Below, piece by piece: positions 18,439 to 26,695 of a DNA stretch of 64,000 bases (its first letter is position 1; the number at the start of each line of letters is the position of its first letter). Source of the stretch: UBA5859 sp041940025 (GTDB taxonomy: Bacteria > Pseudomonadota > Gammaproteobacteria > UBA5859); the NCBI GenBank assembly GCA_041940025.1, contig JBGTSY010000002.1, positions 1 to 64,000 on the forward strand, read 5' to 3'. The translations under genes were made by a program, and so were the position numbers. The notes below the pieces were generated by a model. The model was given only the letters and a program-made list of their open reading frames with translations, was not told the DNA's origin and searched no databases.

Positions 18439-19352
18439 GATGCAAGGGTATCGTTCTTATCTAAATCAACAGGATCAGACTGTTTGGGATCGGAACTCTG
18501 TTCCTCTGCCTCTTGAGGTGCAGGATGTTTCTCCCCAGGCCAAATCACCAGCACTTCGCGGATCCGATCCAACCTTGCCGAGGGTTTCGCTTTAATTTGT
18601 GCAAAATGATGCCCAGGATCATGTTTCACTTCAGTCACTTGACCCACCGGATAACCGGATGGAAATCTTCCATCCAATCCTGAGGTGACGAGTAAATCTC
18701 CCACTTTGATATCTGTCGTGTCGGGCACATGTAGTAGTTCTAATTCCTGTACCGATCCGGTACCGACGGCCACCGCCCGTACGCCGTTGCGATTGACCTG
18801 TACAGAGATGCCATGACTCACATCAGTAATGAGCAATGCACGACTGGTTAGCGGATCAGAGTCAATTATTTGGCCGACAATACCGTAAGCATCCAACAGC
18901 GGTTGATTGGGATAGATCTGATCTTTTTTGCCCTTGTTTATGATGATTTGGTGGCTAAAGGGATCGGGACTAACCGCAATTAATTCGGCGATCAAGAGTT
19001 GATCGGCAACATTGAATGCGGAATCCATGAGTTCTCGAAGACGTCGATTCTCCGTTTCCAGCGCGGCCATTTTCTGTAGCTGAGCTTGCATGGCCATCTG
19101 TTCCGCTTTGAGGCTGGCATTTTCTTCGAGTAGATATCGGCGATTGGTGATTTGTTCGTTCACCCAAGTTGCAGTGGTGACCGGGGCATTCAGTAGCCAG
19201 TGCATCGGTGACACCAACAGTGAGAGGTAAGCACGAGACTCCAGCGCCACTGGATGCTTTTGGTGATCTAATGTCATTACCAGCAATGCCAAGCCGGCAA
19301 AAAAGACAAATCTGGCAGTTACATTTGGCCCACTTTTGAAAATAGGTTCGAT
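18429..19352 (-). CDS. mreC: Rod shape-determining protein MreC, apparently starting at ATC
   Basis: The first ATG/GTG/TTG in this frame is a TTG at 19292 with no ribosome binding site, and using it would cut into the membrane anchor. The frame upstream still reads as the canonical MreC N-terminus: (I)EPIFKSGPNVTARFVFF, aligned with the usual M-x-PIF start. The codon at the Met position is ATC (19352-19350), preceded by AGGGAG six bases away. I therefore call a 307-residue protein with a rare ATC start, or an ATG changed by mutation or sequencing error. Downstream: one membrane helix, coiled coil (about residues 75-115) and the periplasmic beta domains (DVSHGISVQVNRNGVRAVAVG). MreC links MreB to PBP2. 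Confidence 0.85.
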   Translation of the reverse strand: MEPIFKSGPNVTARFVFFAGLALLVMTLDHQKHPVALESRAYLSLLVSPMHWLLNAPVTTATWVNEQITNRRYLLEENASLKAEQMAMQAQLQKMAALETENRRLRELMDSAFNVADQLLIAELIAVSPDPFSHQIIINKGKKDQIYPNQPLLDAYGIVGQIIDSDPLTSRALLITDVSHGISVQVNRNGVRAVAVGTGSVQELELLHVPDTTDIKVGDLLVTSGLDGRFPSGYPVGQVTEVKHDPGHHFAQIKAKPSARLDRIREVLVIWPGEKHPAPQEAEEQSSDPKQSDPVDLDKNDTLASWQ

Positions 19353-19410
19353 GACGGACTCCCTGTCACGGGTGCAAATTCCTCAACTAGTTTGGGGGCT
19401 GATCCGCAGT

Positions 19411-20448
19411 CTAGTCAATCGCAAGAAAGATACCACCCAATTCATCCATCAATTCTAATGCCCGGCCACCACCGCGGGCGACGCAAGTGAGAGGATCATC
19501 AGCTATGACCACGGGCAAGCCCGTCTCTTCTCTGAGTAATTGATCCATGGCTCGCAGTAGCGCACCACCGCCAGTGATCACCATGCCTCGTTCGGCAATA
19601 TCTGCCGCCAATTCTGGGGGCGTCTGCTCAAGGGCAACCTTCACTGCGCCAATGATGCCTGCTAATGGTTCCTGAAGGGCTTCTAAAATCTCATTACTAT
19701 TGAGGGTAAATGCCCGGGGTATGCCTTCGGAGAGATTGCGCCCACGTACTTCCATTTCACGAACTTCTTTTAATGGAAATGCGGCACCTATCTCTTTTTT
19801 GATCCTTTCTGCCGTGGCTTCACCGATGAGGCTGCCATAATTTCGACGCACATAGTTGGCAATGGCTTCATCCAGCTTGTCGCCGCCGATGCGCACTGAG
19901 CCTGAATACACGATACCATTCAATGACAATATTGCGACTTCTGTGGTGCCGCCGCCGATATCTACTACCATGCTGCCATGAGCATCGCCCACTGGCATAC
20001 CGGCACCCATTGCCGCAGCCATCGGCTCTTCAATCAAATGCACCATGCTGGCACCGGCGCCATCGGCGGACTCTTTAATTGCTCGCCGTTCCACTTGGGT
20101 GGCGCCATAAGGCACACAGATTAACACTCTTGGGGAAGGTTTGAGCCAACGGGCTTCATGTACCTTTTGAATAAAGTGTTGCAACATTTTTTCGGTGACG
20201 TGGAAGTCAGCAATGACCCCGTCTTTTAGAGGTCGAATCGCCACAATGTTTTTTGGTGTGCGGCCGAGCATCAATTTAGCTTCCGCACCAACAGATTCCA
20301 CTCGTCGGCTGCCGCGCTCCTGTCGTATTGCCACAACAGAGGGTTCGTTCAAAACGATTCCCCTATCGCGCGCGTAAATTAGGGTGTTGGCAGTACCGAG
20401 ATCAATAGATAGGTCGTTGGAAAACAGACCACGCAATCGCTTTAACAT
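19411..20448 (-). CDS. mreB: Actin-like rod shape-determining protein MreB
   Basis: 345 residues, the usual MreB length. Phosphate-binding loops SIDLGTANTLIY (residues 14-25) and VVDIGGGTTEVA, plus GGDKLDEAI and MVITGGGALL, define the actin-fold nucleotide site. Forms membrane-bound filaments that steer the RodA-PBP2 synthase. First gene of the long minus-strand cluster; a plausible promoter lies at 20493-20521. Confidence 0.98.
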   Translation of the reverse strand: MLKRLRGLFSNDLSIDLGTANTLIYARDRGIVLNEPSVVAIRQERGSRRVESVGAEAKLMLGRTPKNIVAIRPLKDGVIADFHVTEKMLQHFIQKVHEARWLKPSPRVLICVPYGATQVERRAIKESADGAGASMVHLIEEPMAAAMGAGMPVGDAHGSMVVDIGGGTTEVAILSLNGIVYSGSVRIGGDKLDEAIANYVRRNYGSLIGEATAERIKKEIGAAFPLKEVREMEVRGRNLSEGIPRAFTLNSNEILEALQEPLAGIIGAVKVALEQTPPELAADIAERGMVITGGGALLRAMDQLLREETGLPVVIADDPLTCVARGGGRALELMDELGGIFLAID

Positions 20449-20492
20449 TTAAAACACATTCCCTATGGTGGCGATTGAAAAAAAAGCAGGCT

Positions 20493-20521
20493 AATGTAAC
20501 AGTGCCCCTATGATTGGGCAA
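20493..20521 (-). promoter_or_regulatory. Possible sigma70-type promoter for the mre cluster
   Basis: On the minus strand TTGCCC (20521-20516) and TACATT (20498-20493) are separated by 17 bases, a reasonable match to -35/-10 boxes, 45 bases upstream of the mreB start. Read by eye only; another TTGCTG/TAGATT pair lies slightly further upstream. Confidence 0.35.
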
Positions 20522-20619
20522 GTAATCTAAATATGTTACCTTACTCAGCAATCTATAGGCCAACTCCCATTGGATGGCAAAATAAAATAGTTTTTTATTG
20601 ACCTGAAGTGAAAACAGTG

Positions 20620-20907
20620 ATGACTTTGGATGCTGCACAACTGAACAAGATCGCCAATCTAGCAAAATTGGAAATAGCGGAAGATGCGATACAACCCCTA
20701 GTGGAAGATTTAAGCCGTATATTATCTATGGTGGAACAACTGAATGCTGTAGAAACTGGGGCGGTTACGCCGATGGCGCATCCGCTCAATACCACGCAGA
20801 GATTACGCCAGGATAGGATCACCGAGCGTGATGGGCGGACTGAATTACAAGCGATTGCACCCGCAGTCGAGGATGCACTCTATTTAGTGCCGAAGGTGAT
20901 TGAGTAG
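20620..20907 (+). CDS. gatC: Asp-tRNA(Asn)/Glu-tRNA(Gln) amidotransferase subunit C
   Basis: 95 residues from ATG at 20620; a GTG four codons upstream is possible but MTLDAAQLNKIANLAKLEI fits the family start. Ends MAHPLNTTQRLRQDR and AVEDALYLVPKVIE, the conserved GatC wrap-around segments. Small scaffold subunit that stabilises GatA with GatB. Divergent from mreB across a 171-base spacer. Confidence 0.95.
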   Translation: MTLDAAQLNKIANLAKLEIAEDAIQPLVEDLSRILSMVEQLNAVETGAVTPMAHPLNTTQRLRQDRITERDGRTELQAIAPAVEDALYLVPKVIE

Positions 20908-20955
20908 CATCCCCCCACTTCTGAATAACCTTAAATAATAGTCTAAAAGTCACGA

Positions 20956-22413
20956 ATGATGCATAATCAAACCCTTGCGCAGATTGCTAACTCGCTGAAA
21001 AAAAAGGAATATAGCGCCGTAGAGCTTGCCCAACATTTTATCCGGCGAATCGAATCCCATGATGTTAAGTTAAATAGTCTCATTACCTTTGATGCAGATT
21101 TGGCGTTACAACGGGCGGCAGAAGCGGACCGTCATTTGGCCAGTGGACAGGCACATCCATTGTGCGGTGTACCGTACATTCATAAGGATATTTTTTGTAC
21201 CCAGGGCATGCGTACCAGCTGTGCATCTAAAATGTTGGATAATTTTATCGCACCCTACGATGCCACGGTCACCGAACGATTAAATCGATGTGGCATGGTG
21301 ATGCTCGCCAAAGCCAACATGGATGAATTTGCCATGGGCTCCTCTAATGAGACGAGCTTCTATGGCCCTACATTCAACCCATGGGACTTGGGTAGGGTAC
21401 CCGGAGGATCTTCAGGCGGATCCGCGGCGGCAGTATCTGCTCGGCTTGCGCCCGTTGCCACTGGTACAGATACAGGGGGATCGATACGTCAACCTGCAGC
21501 GCTATGTGGCGTCACGGGACTGAAACCTACCTATGGACGGGTGTCTCGATATGGAATGGTGGCCTTTGCTTCCAGTATGGATCAAGCAGGACCCATGACG
21601 CAGACAGCGGAAGACGCCGCATTAGTGTTAGAGGCCATGGCGGGTTTTGATGAAAAAGATTCCACTTCACTGGATACACCTTGCCCTGCTTTTAGCCTGG
21701 AGTTAGGTAAGTCGATTCAAGGGCTCCGCATCGGTGTGCCGAAAGAATTTCTAGGTCAGGGATTAGATCCAGCGGTTGCCGATCAGTTGCAACAGGCCAT
21801 AAAAGTCTATGAATCTCTCGGTGCAACGATAAAAGAGGTTTCATTGGAAAATAGTCCACTTGCCGTCCCTGTTTATTATGTGGTGGCTTGTGCTGAGAGT
21901 TCATCAAATCTAGCCAGATATGATGGTGTGCGTTATGGGTATCGTTGCCAAGATGCAGCGGATTTACAGGATCTTTATCGCAGAAGTCGTAGCGAAGGGT
22001 TTGGCCAGGAGGTGAAAAGGCGCATCCTCATGGGCACCTATGTGCTGTCGGCAGGTTATTACGATGCCTATTATTTAAAGGCGCAAAAAGTTCGCCAATT
22101 AATTAGCCAGGATTTTACTAAAGCCTTTAAGGGAGTTGATCTAATATTGGGTCCCACTACACCGACACCAGCATTTAAGGTGGGTGAGAAAATGGAGGAT
22201 CCGGTCACTATGTATCTAAATGACATCTACACCATTCCTGCCAACTTGGCCGGGTTACCCGCGATCTCTTTGCCAATGGGGTATGTGAATCAACTTCCGG
22301 TGGGTATGCAGCTAGTCGCCAACCATTTACAGGAAGCATTGATGTTAAATGCAGCCCACCAATATCAGCAACACACAGAATGGCATCTGCAGATGCCTGA
22401 ACCATTCAAGTAA
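20956..22413 (+). CDS. gatA: Asp-tRNA(Asn)/Glu-tRNA(Gln) amidotransferase subunit A
   Basis: 485-residue amidase-signature enzyme that releases ammonia from glutamine for tRNA transamidation. The Ser-cis-Ser-Lys triad is visible: Lys in GVPYIHKDIF (near residue 77), Ser in GRVPGGSSGGSAAAV (near 152), and Ser in TGTDTGGSIRQPAA (near 176). The presence of gatCAB suggests Gln-tRNA and/or Asn-tRNA are made indirectly in this organism. Starts ATGATG; downstream gatB follows after 18 bases. Confidence 0.97.
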   Translation: MMHNQTLAQIANSLKKKEYSAVELAQHFIRRIESHDVKLNSLITFDADLALQRAAEADRHLASGQAHPLCGVPYIHKDIFCTQGMRTSCASKMLDNFIAPYDATVTERLNRCGMVMLAKANMDEFAMGSSNETSFYGPTFNPWDLGRVPGGSSGGSAAAVSARLAPVATGTDTGGSIRQPAALCGVTGLKPTYGRVSRYGMVAFASSMDQAGPMTQTAEDAALVLEAMAGFDEKDSTSLDTPCPAFSLELGKSIQGLRIGVPKEFLGQGLDPAVADQLQQAIKVYESLGATIKEVSLENSPLAVPVYYVVACAESSSNLARYDGVRYGYRCQDAADLQDLYRRSRSEGFGQEVKRRILMGTYVLSAGYYDAYYLKAQKVRQLISQDFTKAFKGVDLILGPTTPTPAFKVGEKMEDPVTMYLNDIYTIPANLAGLPAISLPMGYVNQLPVGMQLVANHLQEALMLNAAHQYQQHTEWHLQMPEPFK

Positions 22414-22431
22414 TTAGGAGCAACTCAGCCC

Positions 22432-23868
22432 ATGCAGTGGGAATCAGTGATTGGCTTAGAAGTACATGTACAGCTATCCACCCAATCTAAGATATTTTCT
22501 GGTGCCAGTACCGCCTACGGCGCCCCTGCAAATAGTCAGGCCTGTGCTATCGATCTGGGATTGCCGGGCGTGTTACCGGTGTTGAATGAAGAGGCGGTAC
22601 ATAAAGCGATTAAATTCGGATTGGCAATTGATGCTGAGATCGCCGATCGCTCGGTGTTTGCCAGGAAAAACTACTTTTATCCGGATTTACCCAAAGGCTA
22701 CCAAATAAGCCAATTTGAATTACCGATTGTGGGCCGAGGTCATTTGACTCTCCTGATGCCAGACGGCAGCGAGAAAACCATCGGTGTGACTCGCGCACAT
22801 TTAGAAGAAGATGCAGGAAAATCTATCCATGATAAGTTTGCCGAGCACAGTGGTATTGATTTAAACCGTGCAGGCACCCCGCTATTGGAAATAGTAAGTG
22901 AGCCCGATTTAAGATCGGCAGAGGAGGCCGTAGCCTATTTACGCAAGTTACACGCATTAGTGCGTTATTTGGAAATATCAGATGGAAATATGCAGGAAGG
23001 CTCTTTCCGTTGTGATGCCAATGTTTCGGTGCGCCCCAAAGGCCAAGCGGAGTTTGGCACCCGGGCTGAAATAAAGAATATCAACTCCTTTCGATTCGTA
23101 GAAAAAGCGATTAATTTTGAAGTGGAGAGGCAAATTGACCTAATTGAATCGGGGGGCGAGGTGGTTCAGGAGACCCGTTTATATGATGCCGAACGTGATG
23201 AAACGCGTGCCATGCGATCTAAGGAAGAGGCAAATGATTATCGTTATTTCCCCGATCCCGACCTACTTCCTTTGGATATCTCAGCAGATCTAATCGATAG
23301 CATTCGCCAGGATTTACCCGAACTGCCTGATGAGAAACGAATCCGGTTTCAACAAGATTATCAGCTGTCTGAAAATGATGCGGTGCAGTTGGCCGAAAGC
23401 AAGGAGATGGCGGAGTTATTTGAACAAGTGCTCTCCTTCGGCAGCACAGATCCCAAACTGGTGGCCAACTGGCTATTGGGAGAAGTCACTGCCTATTTGA
23501 ATAAGCATACTCAAGAGATTCAAAATGCGCCGATCGATGCGAAATTGTTAGCAGGACTCATTGTTCGCATTGAAGATAAGACGTTGTCCATTAAAATGGC
23601 TAAAGAGGTGTTCGCATCCATGTGGGCGGGTGAAGGATCCGCAGATGAAATTATCGCCGCTAAGGGGTTAAAACAGGTAACGGATGTCAGTGCCTTAGAA
23701 GGATGGGTGACTCAGGTGTTGGCCAACAACAGTGCACAGGTTGAACAGTATCGAGCAGGGTCAACCAAAGTACTTGGCTTTTTGGTGGGGCAAGTCATGA
23801 AGCTGTCAAAAGGACAGGCCAACCCGCAACTGGTGAATCAAATGTTGAAAGACAAGTTGGATGCCTGA
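22432..23868 (+). CDS. gatB: Asp-tRNA(Asn)/Glu-tRNA(Gln) amidotransferase subunit B
   Basis: 478 residues. N-terminal kinase-like cradle: SVIGLEVHVQLSTQSKIFSG, LGLPGVLPVLNE, YFYPDLPKGYQISQFELP, LEEDAGKSIHD; then the EIKNINSFRFVEKAI and MRSKEEANDYRYFPDPDLLP motifs, and the C-terminal YqeY-like tail that binds the tRNA elbow. Activates the misacylated tRNA with ATP and amidates it using ammonia from GatA. SD GGAG 10 bases upstream. Confidence 0.97.
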   Translation: MQWESVIGLEVHVQLSTQSKIFSGASTAYGAPANSQACAIDLGLPGVLPVLNEEAVHKAIKFGLAIDAEIADRSVFARKNYFYPDLPKGYQISQFELPIVGRGHLTLLMPDGSEKTIGVTRAHLEEDAGKSIHDKFAEHSGIDLNRAGTPLLEIVSEPDLRSAEEAVAYLRKLHALVRYLEISDGNMQEGSFRCDANVSVRPKGQAEFGTRAEIKNINSFRFVEKAINFEVERQIDLIESGGEVVQETRLYDAERDETRAMRSKEEANDYRYFPDPDLLPLDISADLIDSIRQDLPELPDEKRIRFQQDYQLSENDAVQLAESKEMAELFEQVLSFGSTDPKLVANWLLGEVTAYLNKHTQEIQNAPIDAKLLAGLIVRIEDKTLSIKMAKEVFASMWAGEGSADEIIAAKGLKQVTDVSALEGWVTQVLANNSAQVEQYRAGSTKVLGFLVGQVMKLSKGQANPQLVNQMLKDKLDA

Positions 23869-23921
23869 AGGTGGTAACAGGATGTCAATATTATATTTTA
23901 GGATGAATTAAGGAACCTACT

Positions 23922-24749
23922 CTGGCGAACTCTCACTCTTTGTCACGTCGACGTTCTCCCCTCAAATGGGCGGGTGGAAAATATCAGATCTTGGATCAGA
24001 TCTGTGCCCAGTTGCCGAAGGGAAATCGATTGTTGGAGCCTTTTGCCGGTTCGGGTGTGGTCTCCCTCAATATGAAATTCAGTGCCTATCTATTAAACGA
24101 TCTCAATCAAGATTTAATTTCATTTTACTGTGCGGTACAAGAAGATGTGGGTGCTTATATGCATCGAACCAAGCCCCTTTTTTGTGACCAAAATAACTGT
24201 GCGGAACAATACTATCGGCTTAGAGATAAGTTTAATCGAAGTCGTTCCAAGAGAGTGCGCGCTTCTTTGTTCTTATATCTTAATAAACATGGTTACAATG
24301 GATTGTGTCGATACAATTCTAAAGGAGAATACAATGTGCCCTTTGGTCGTTACAAACGAATACTGTTTCCACAGCAAGCCTTATTAGATTTGGCGACACA
24401 CAGTCAACATGTTCAATATGTCAGTGAAGACTTCGAAGCTTTTATGTTAAAAGCCAGAAAGGGGGACGTCATTTATTGTGATCCGCCTTATACTCCTTTA
24501 TCTTCTACAGCCAATTTTACTGCGTATAGCGCCAATGGTTTCCATGAGCAAGATCAGCAGAGATTGGTACGAACAGCTAAAATATTGGCGAAAAGAGGGA
24601 TCCCGGTTTTGATTTCAAATCACGATACTGGATTTGTTCGAGAACATTATCGGCAGGCGAAATTGGTCAATTTTAAGGTTCGGCGTGCCATTAGTTGCCA
24701 AGGAAACAATCGAAAACCTGCAGAGGAGATATTGGCGGTTTTCGCTTAA
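23922..24749 (+). CDS. dam: DNA adenine methylase, Dam family (non-ATG start)
   Basis: GATC-type N6-adenine methyltransferase. Motifs: SPLKWAGGKYQILDQI and LLEPFAGSGVVSLN (SAM binding), YYRLRDKFN, NKHGYNGLCRYNSKGEYNVPFG, and the catalytic DPPYTPLS near residue 190. There is no ATG upstream of the conserved N-terminus. A TTG at 23940 gives 269 residues but has no ribosome binding site; a CTG at 23922 lies 7 bases after AAGGA and would add six residues. I list the CTG start; both are open. The gene is beside gatB and not in the aroB-dam context familiar from enterics. The cognate site assignment is by family. Confidence 0.9.
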   Translation: MANSHSLSRRRSPLKWAGGKYQILDQICAQLPKGNRLLEPFAGSGVVSLNMKFSAYLLNDLNQDLISFYCAVQEDVGAYMHRTKPLFCDQNNCAEQYYRLRDKFNRSRSKRVRASLFLYLNKHGYNGLCRYNSKGEYNVPFGRYKRILFPQQALLDLATHSQHVQYVSEDFEAFMLKARKGDVIYCDPPYTPLSSTANFTAYSANGFHEQDQQRLVRTAKILAKRGIPVLISNHDTGFVREHYRQAKLVNFKVRRAISCQGNNRKPAEEILAVFA

Positions 24750-24820
24750 GGGCTAGCGAAAGAGGGTTGCTAGTCATCAAAGTGGCATCATTCGTTGGTC
24801 GAGTCGGTAGTGCCAATGCA

Positions 24821-24979
24821 TCAATCAAACCAATGAGCCACTTGAGGCATGGCAATGATAGAAATGGCCGCACAGAAGAGGATCTCCTTAAAGCCCACTA
24901 GCTCGGTGGCAGATAGGCCCACCTTTTGGGACACCAAAATGCATACAATTAGCGCAGCAATAACCTGTAGAATCTTCAT
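24821..24979 (-). CDS. 52-residue membrane protein, paralog A (unknown)
   Basis: A complete small reading frame with ATG at 24979-24977 and stop TGA at 24823-24821. The protein begins MKILQVIAALIVCILVSQK and ends IAMPQVAHWFD; it has a hydrophobic N-terminal helix, a short polar middle (TELVGFKEI) and a second hydrophobic stretch. GAGG lies 8 bases before the ATG. Its reality is supported by a second copy at 26270-26428 with the same length, the same residue pattern (I-L at 3-4, LV-x-(F/Y)K-(E/D)-I in the middle, PxV-x-x-WF-D/E at the end) and a matching leader (TGAGG-x-AATCAA). Family not recognised. Divergent from the esterase gene across a CRP-type site. Confidence 0.75.
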   Translation of the reverse strand: MKILQVIAALIVCILVSQKVGLSATELVGFKEILFCAAISIIAMPQVAHWFD

Positions 24980-25065
24980 CTTGATTGCCTCACATTCGAC
25001 TTGTGATGGATATTTTTTGTAACGGCTTAAGGCAAGTCATCTGTGTTATCGCGAGCACAGTTTAA

Positions 25066-25083
25066 GTGTGAATCAGATCACAC
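25066..25083. promoter_or_regulatory. CRP/FNR-superfamily operator (perfect CRP-type palindrome)
   Basis: GTGTGAATCAGATCACAC: TGTGA and TCACA half-sites, six-base spacer, flanked by G and C, which is an exact match to the E. coli CRP consensus. It sits between the divergent small membrane gene (start 24979, 86 bases away) and the esterase (start 25252), so it could control either or both. No crp gene is in the window; identity of the regulator is inferred from the motif. Confidence 0.7.
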
Positions 25084-25123
25084 ATAGCTCTCAGAGTATG
25101 CAAAATGGGAACAGGGTCACATT

Positions 25124-25154
25124 TATCTTCTTTTGGTATATATGTGAGAAGATA
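25124..25154. promoter_or_regulatory. 8-base inverted repeat in the esterase leader
   Basis: TATCTTCT (25124-25131) and AGAAGATA (25147-25154) are perfect complements around a 15-base AT-rich loop. It lies about 100 bases upstream of the esterase start. No T run follows; an operator or leader hairpin is possible. Confidence 0.35.
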
Positions 25155-25251
25155 TACTGCTACGGTGTTCTACTGCGGACCTTGGATTACTGATGACTCG
25201 TTGTAGCGAGATTGAATCGTTCACCTATTGTCAATAAAATGGCCGGATCTT

Positions 25252-26148
25252 ATGAAGTACTTAAACGTTAGACATACTATTTGTTTTATTCTGCTCACTT
25301 TTATTTCATCGTGGTTTAATTTATCCATAGCTGAAAGCTATGCCGTACGCAAACCAGTCATATTAGAATATAAAAAGACAGATGAAGAGGCGCTCATATT
25401 CGTTATTCATGAACCTCGAGGTTTCGAGAAACAGCGCGCCGCCGTATTGTTACTCCATGGTGGCGGATGGACCGAAGGCAAACCTTTATGGACCTTTGAT
25501 GACGCTGAACAACTCGCTTCTATGGGACTGGTGTCTGTCTCAGTGGAATATCGTTTAAGCAATCGACAGGTGACACCGATAGAGGCCATGATTGATGTCT
25601 GTGATGCGTACTACTATCTAGTGAATCATGCGAAGGAGTTAAAACTGGATCCCGATAGGATTTTGGCGCACGGTGTCTCAGCGGGCGGACATCTGGTCTC
25701 CTCATTGGTGACCATAGGATGTGGAAATCTTGGTCCACGTCCCAAGCTTCGGGCCTTATTGTTATGGTCTCCCGGACTCGATTTGGCCAATAATGAGTAT
25801 TTTGAACGCTTACTCAGGGGGCGCAGTGGTGCCGCACAACTCTCTCCTTTGGAAAATATCCAGGCAGATATCCCACCCGTTTTTATAGTACAGGGAGAGC
25901 GGGATTCTCAAACTCCATTAGTGGGTGCTGAACGGTTTTGTCGTCGAGTGGTTGAGTTTCAACAGAGGTGTGAGTTAGCGGTCTACCCAAACCTAGGGCA
26001 TCTACTCAGCAAAATTTTGATCTGGCAAGTGGGTCCCTACTGGGTGGACAAAGAAGCGAAGCAGGACGCCATTGAAAAACAGACTGCTTTTATTCAGTCG
26101 CTGGATGTGTTGCCCAATCCTGACGGCAACTCAGGTGCAGAATTTTAA
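25252..26148 (+). CDS. Secreted alpha/beta-hydrolase (carboxylesterase type)
   Basis: 298 residues from the ATG at 25252 (a TTG at 25228 is also open). Signal peptide MKYLNVRHTICFILLTFISSWFNLSIAES predicts export; residues in order: hydrophobic core 10-25, cleavage likely after IAES. The oxyanion motif LLLHGGGWTEG and nucleophile elbow HGVSAGGHL (Ser within G-x-S-x-G) put it with the hormone-sensitive-lipase/BD-FAE-like esterases; Asp is in QGERDSQTP and His in LGHLLS. Substrate unknown. Flanked on both sides by the two paralogous 52-residue genes on the other strand. Confidence 0.88.
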   Translation: MKYLNVRHTICFILLTFISSWFNLSIAESYAVRKPVILEYKKTDEEALIFVIHEPRGFEKQRAAVLLLHGGGWTEGKPLWTFDDAEQLASMGLVSVSVEYRLSNRQVTPIEAMIDVCDAYYYLVNHAKELKLDPDRILAHGVSAGGHLVSSLVTIGCGNLGPRPKLRALLLWSPGLDLANNEYFERLLRGRSGAAQLSPLENIQADIPPVFIVQGERDSQTPLVGAERFCRRVVEFQQRCELAVYPNLGHLLSKILIWQVGPYWVDKEAKQDAIEKQTAFIQSLDVLPNPDGNSGAEF

Positions 26149-26269
26149 TTTGCTCCTCCCCAGGCCGGTTTTTAATTCGCATTGGCAACTTGCCTCGGTC
26201 TGGTTCTTGCCCGATTAGATGTTGAGATTTAGAAAGTCTATTACTTTAGTATCAGTGATAGCCGAGCAA
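26149..26269. other. Intergenic, nothing recognised
   Basis: Short stretch between the converging esterase and the second small membrane protein gene. No terminator with a T run and no reading frame I would support. Confidence 0.4.
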
Positions 26270-26428
26270 TTACTCAAACCATTCTGATACTCTTGGTAGC
26301 AATGCGGCAGCTATCAAAGCGCTCATTATAATATCTTTATATTGCACTAAATCTTCAACGTTAAGGGTAACGTGCTTTTGTGCTAAATAGGCTGTTATTG
26401 CGATTCCAGCTAATTTGAGAATGGTCAT
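26270..26428 (-). CDS. 52-residue membrane protein, paralog B (unknown)
   Basis: ATG at 26428-26426, stop TAA at 26272-26270. Begins MTILKLAGIAITAYLAQKH and ends LLPRVSEWFE, with VEDLVQYKDI in the middle. By eye it aligns without gaps to paralog A at 24821-24979, and both are exactly 52 residues long. GAGGA lies 8 bases before the ATG inside a leader nearly identical to that of paralog A. Predicted topology: hydrophobic helix, short charged linker, hydrophobic helix, amphipathic end. Function unknown; toxin-like, holin-like or regulatory small membrane proteins are possibilities I cannot choose between. Confidence 0.75.
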   Translation of the reverse strand: MTILKLAGIAITAYLAQKHVTLNVEDLVQYKDIIMSALIAAALLPRVSEWFE

Positions 26429-26695
26429 GTTGATTTCCTCAGATGTTTTGATTGCCGTTGCTATGGTTAACGGTTGGTGTGGTCAAAACTGCGTGGTATA
26501 CACCACATTCTAAAGGAGAAGCGCATCACAAAATTCCAAGGAGTATTGGCCCTCAGGGATAAAGTGTGTGGTGGTTCACAGGTCGTTGTCTGCACACTGA
26601 ACCGCCACCTTTAGCGCCACACAGGAGCCTCTGACAATCACTTGTAAGTCGCCATCAATCACATTCATATTGGAAAGTTTATTCAGTGTGTTCCT
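26429..26695. other. Intergenic region with hairpins
   Basis: Contains an 11-pair inverted repeat (26568-26578 with 26598-26608, one G-T pair) and a small palindrome GTGGTATACACCAC near 26499. Neither is followed by a T run. No gene is supported. The ABC exporter on the minus strand ends at 26696, so the 11-pair hairpin may be a 3' structure of its transcript. Confidence 0.4.

Noticed and set aside
25041..25060. CTGTG...CACAG as a second CRP site
   Set aside because: Spacer is two bases too long for the CRP consensus.
26568..26608. 11-pair hairpin as a terminator
   Set aside because: No T run on either strand; kept only as a structure in the gap.
26576..26668. 30-residue minus-strand frame after the ABC exporter
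   Set aside because: No ribosome binding site, no second copy, and it overlaps a hairpin.
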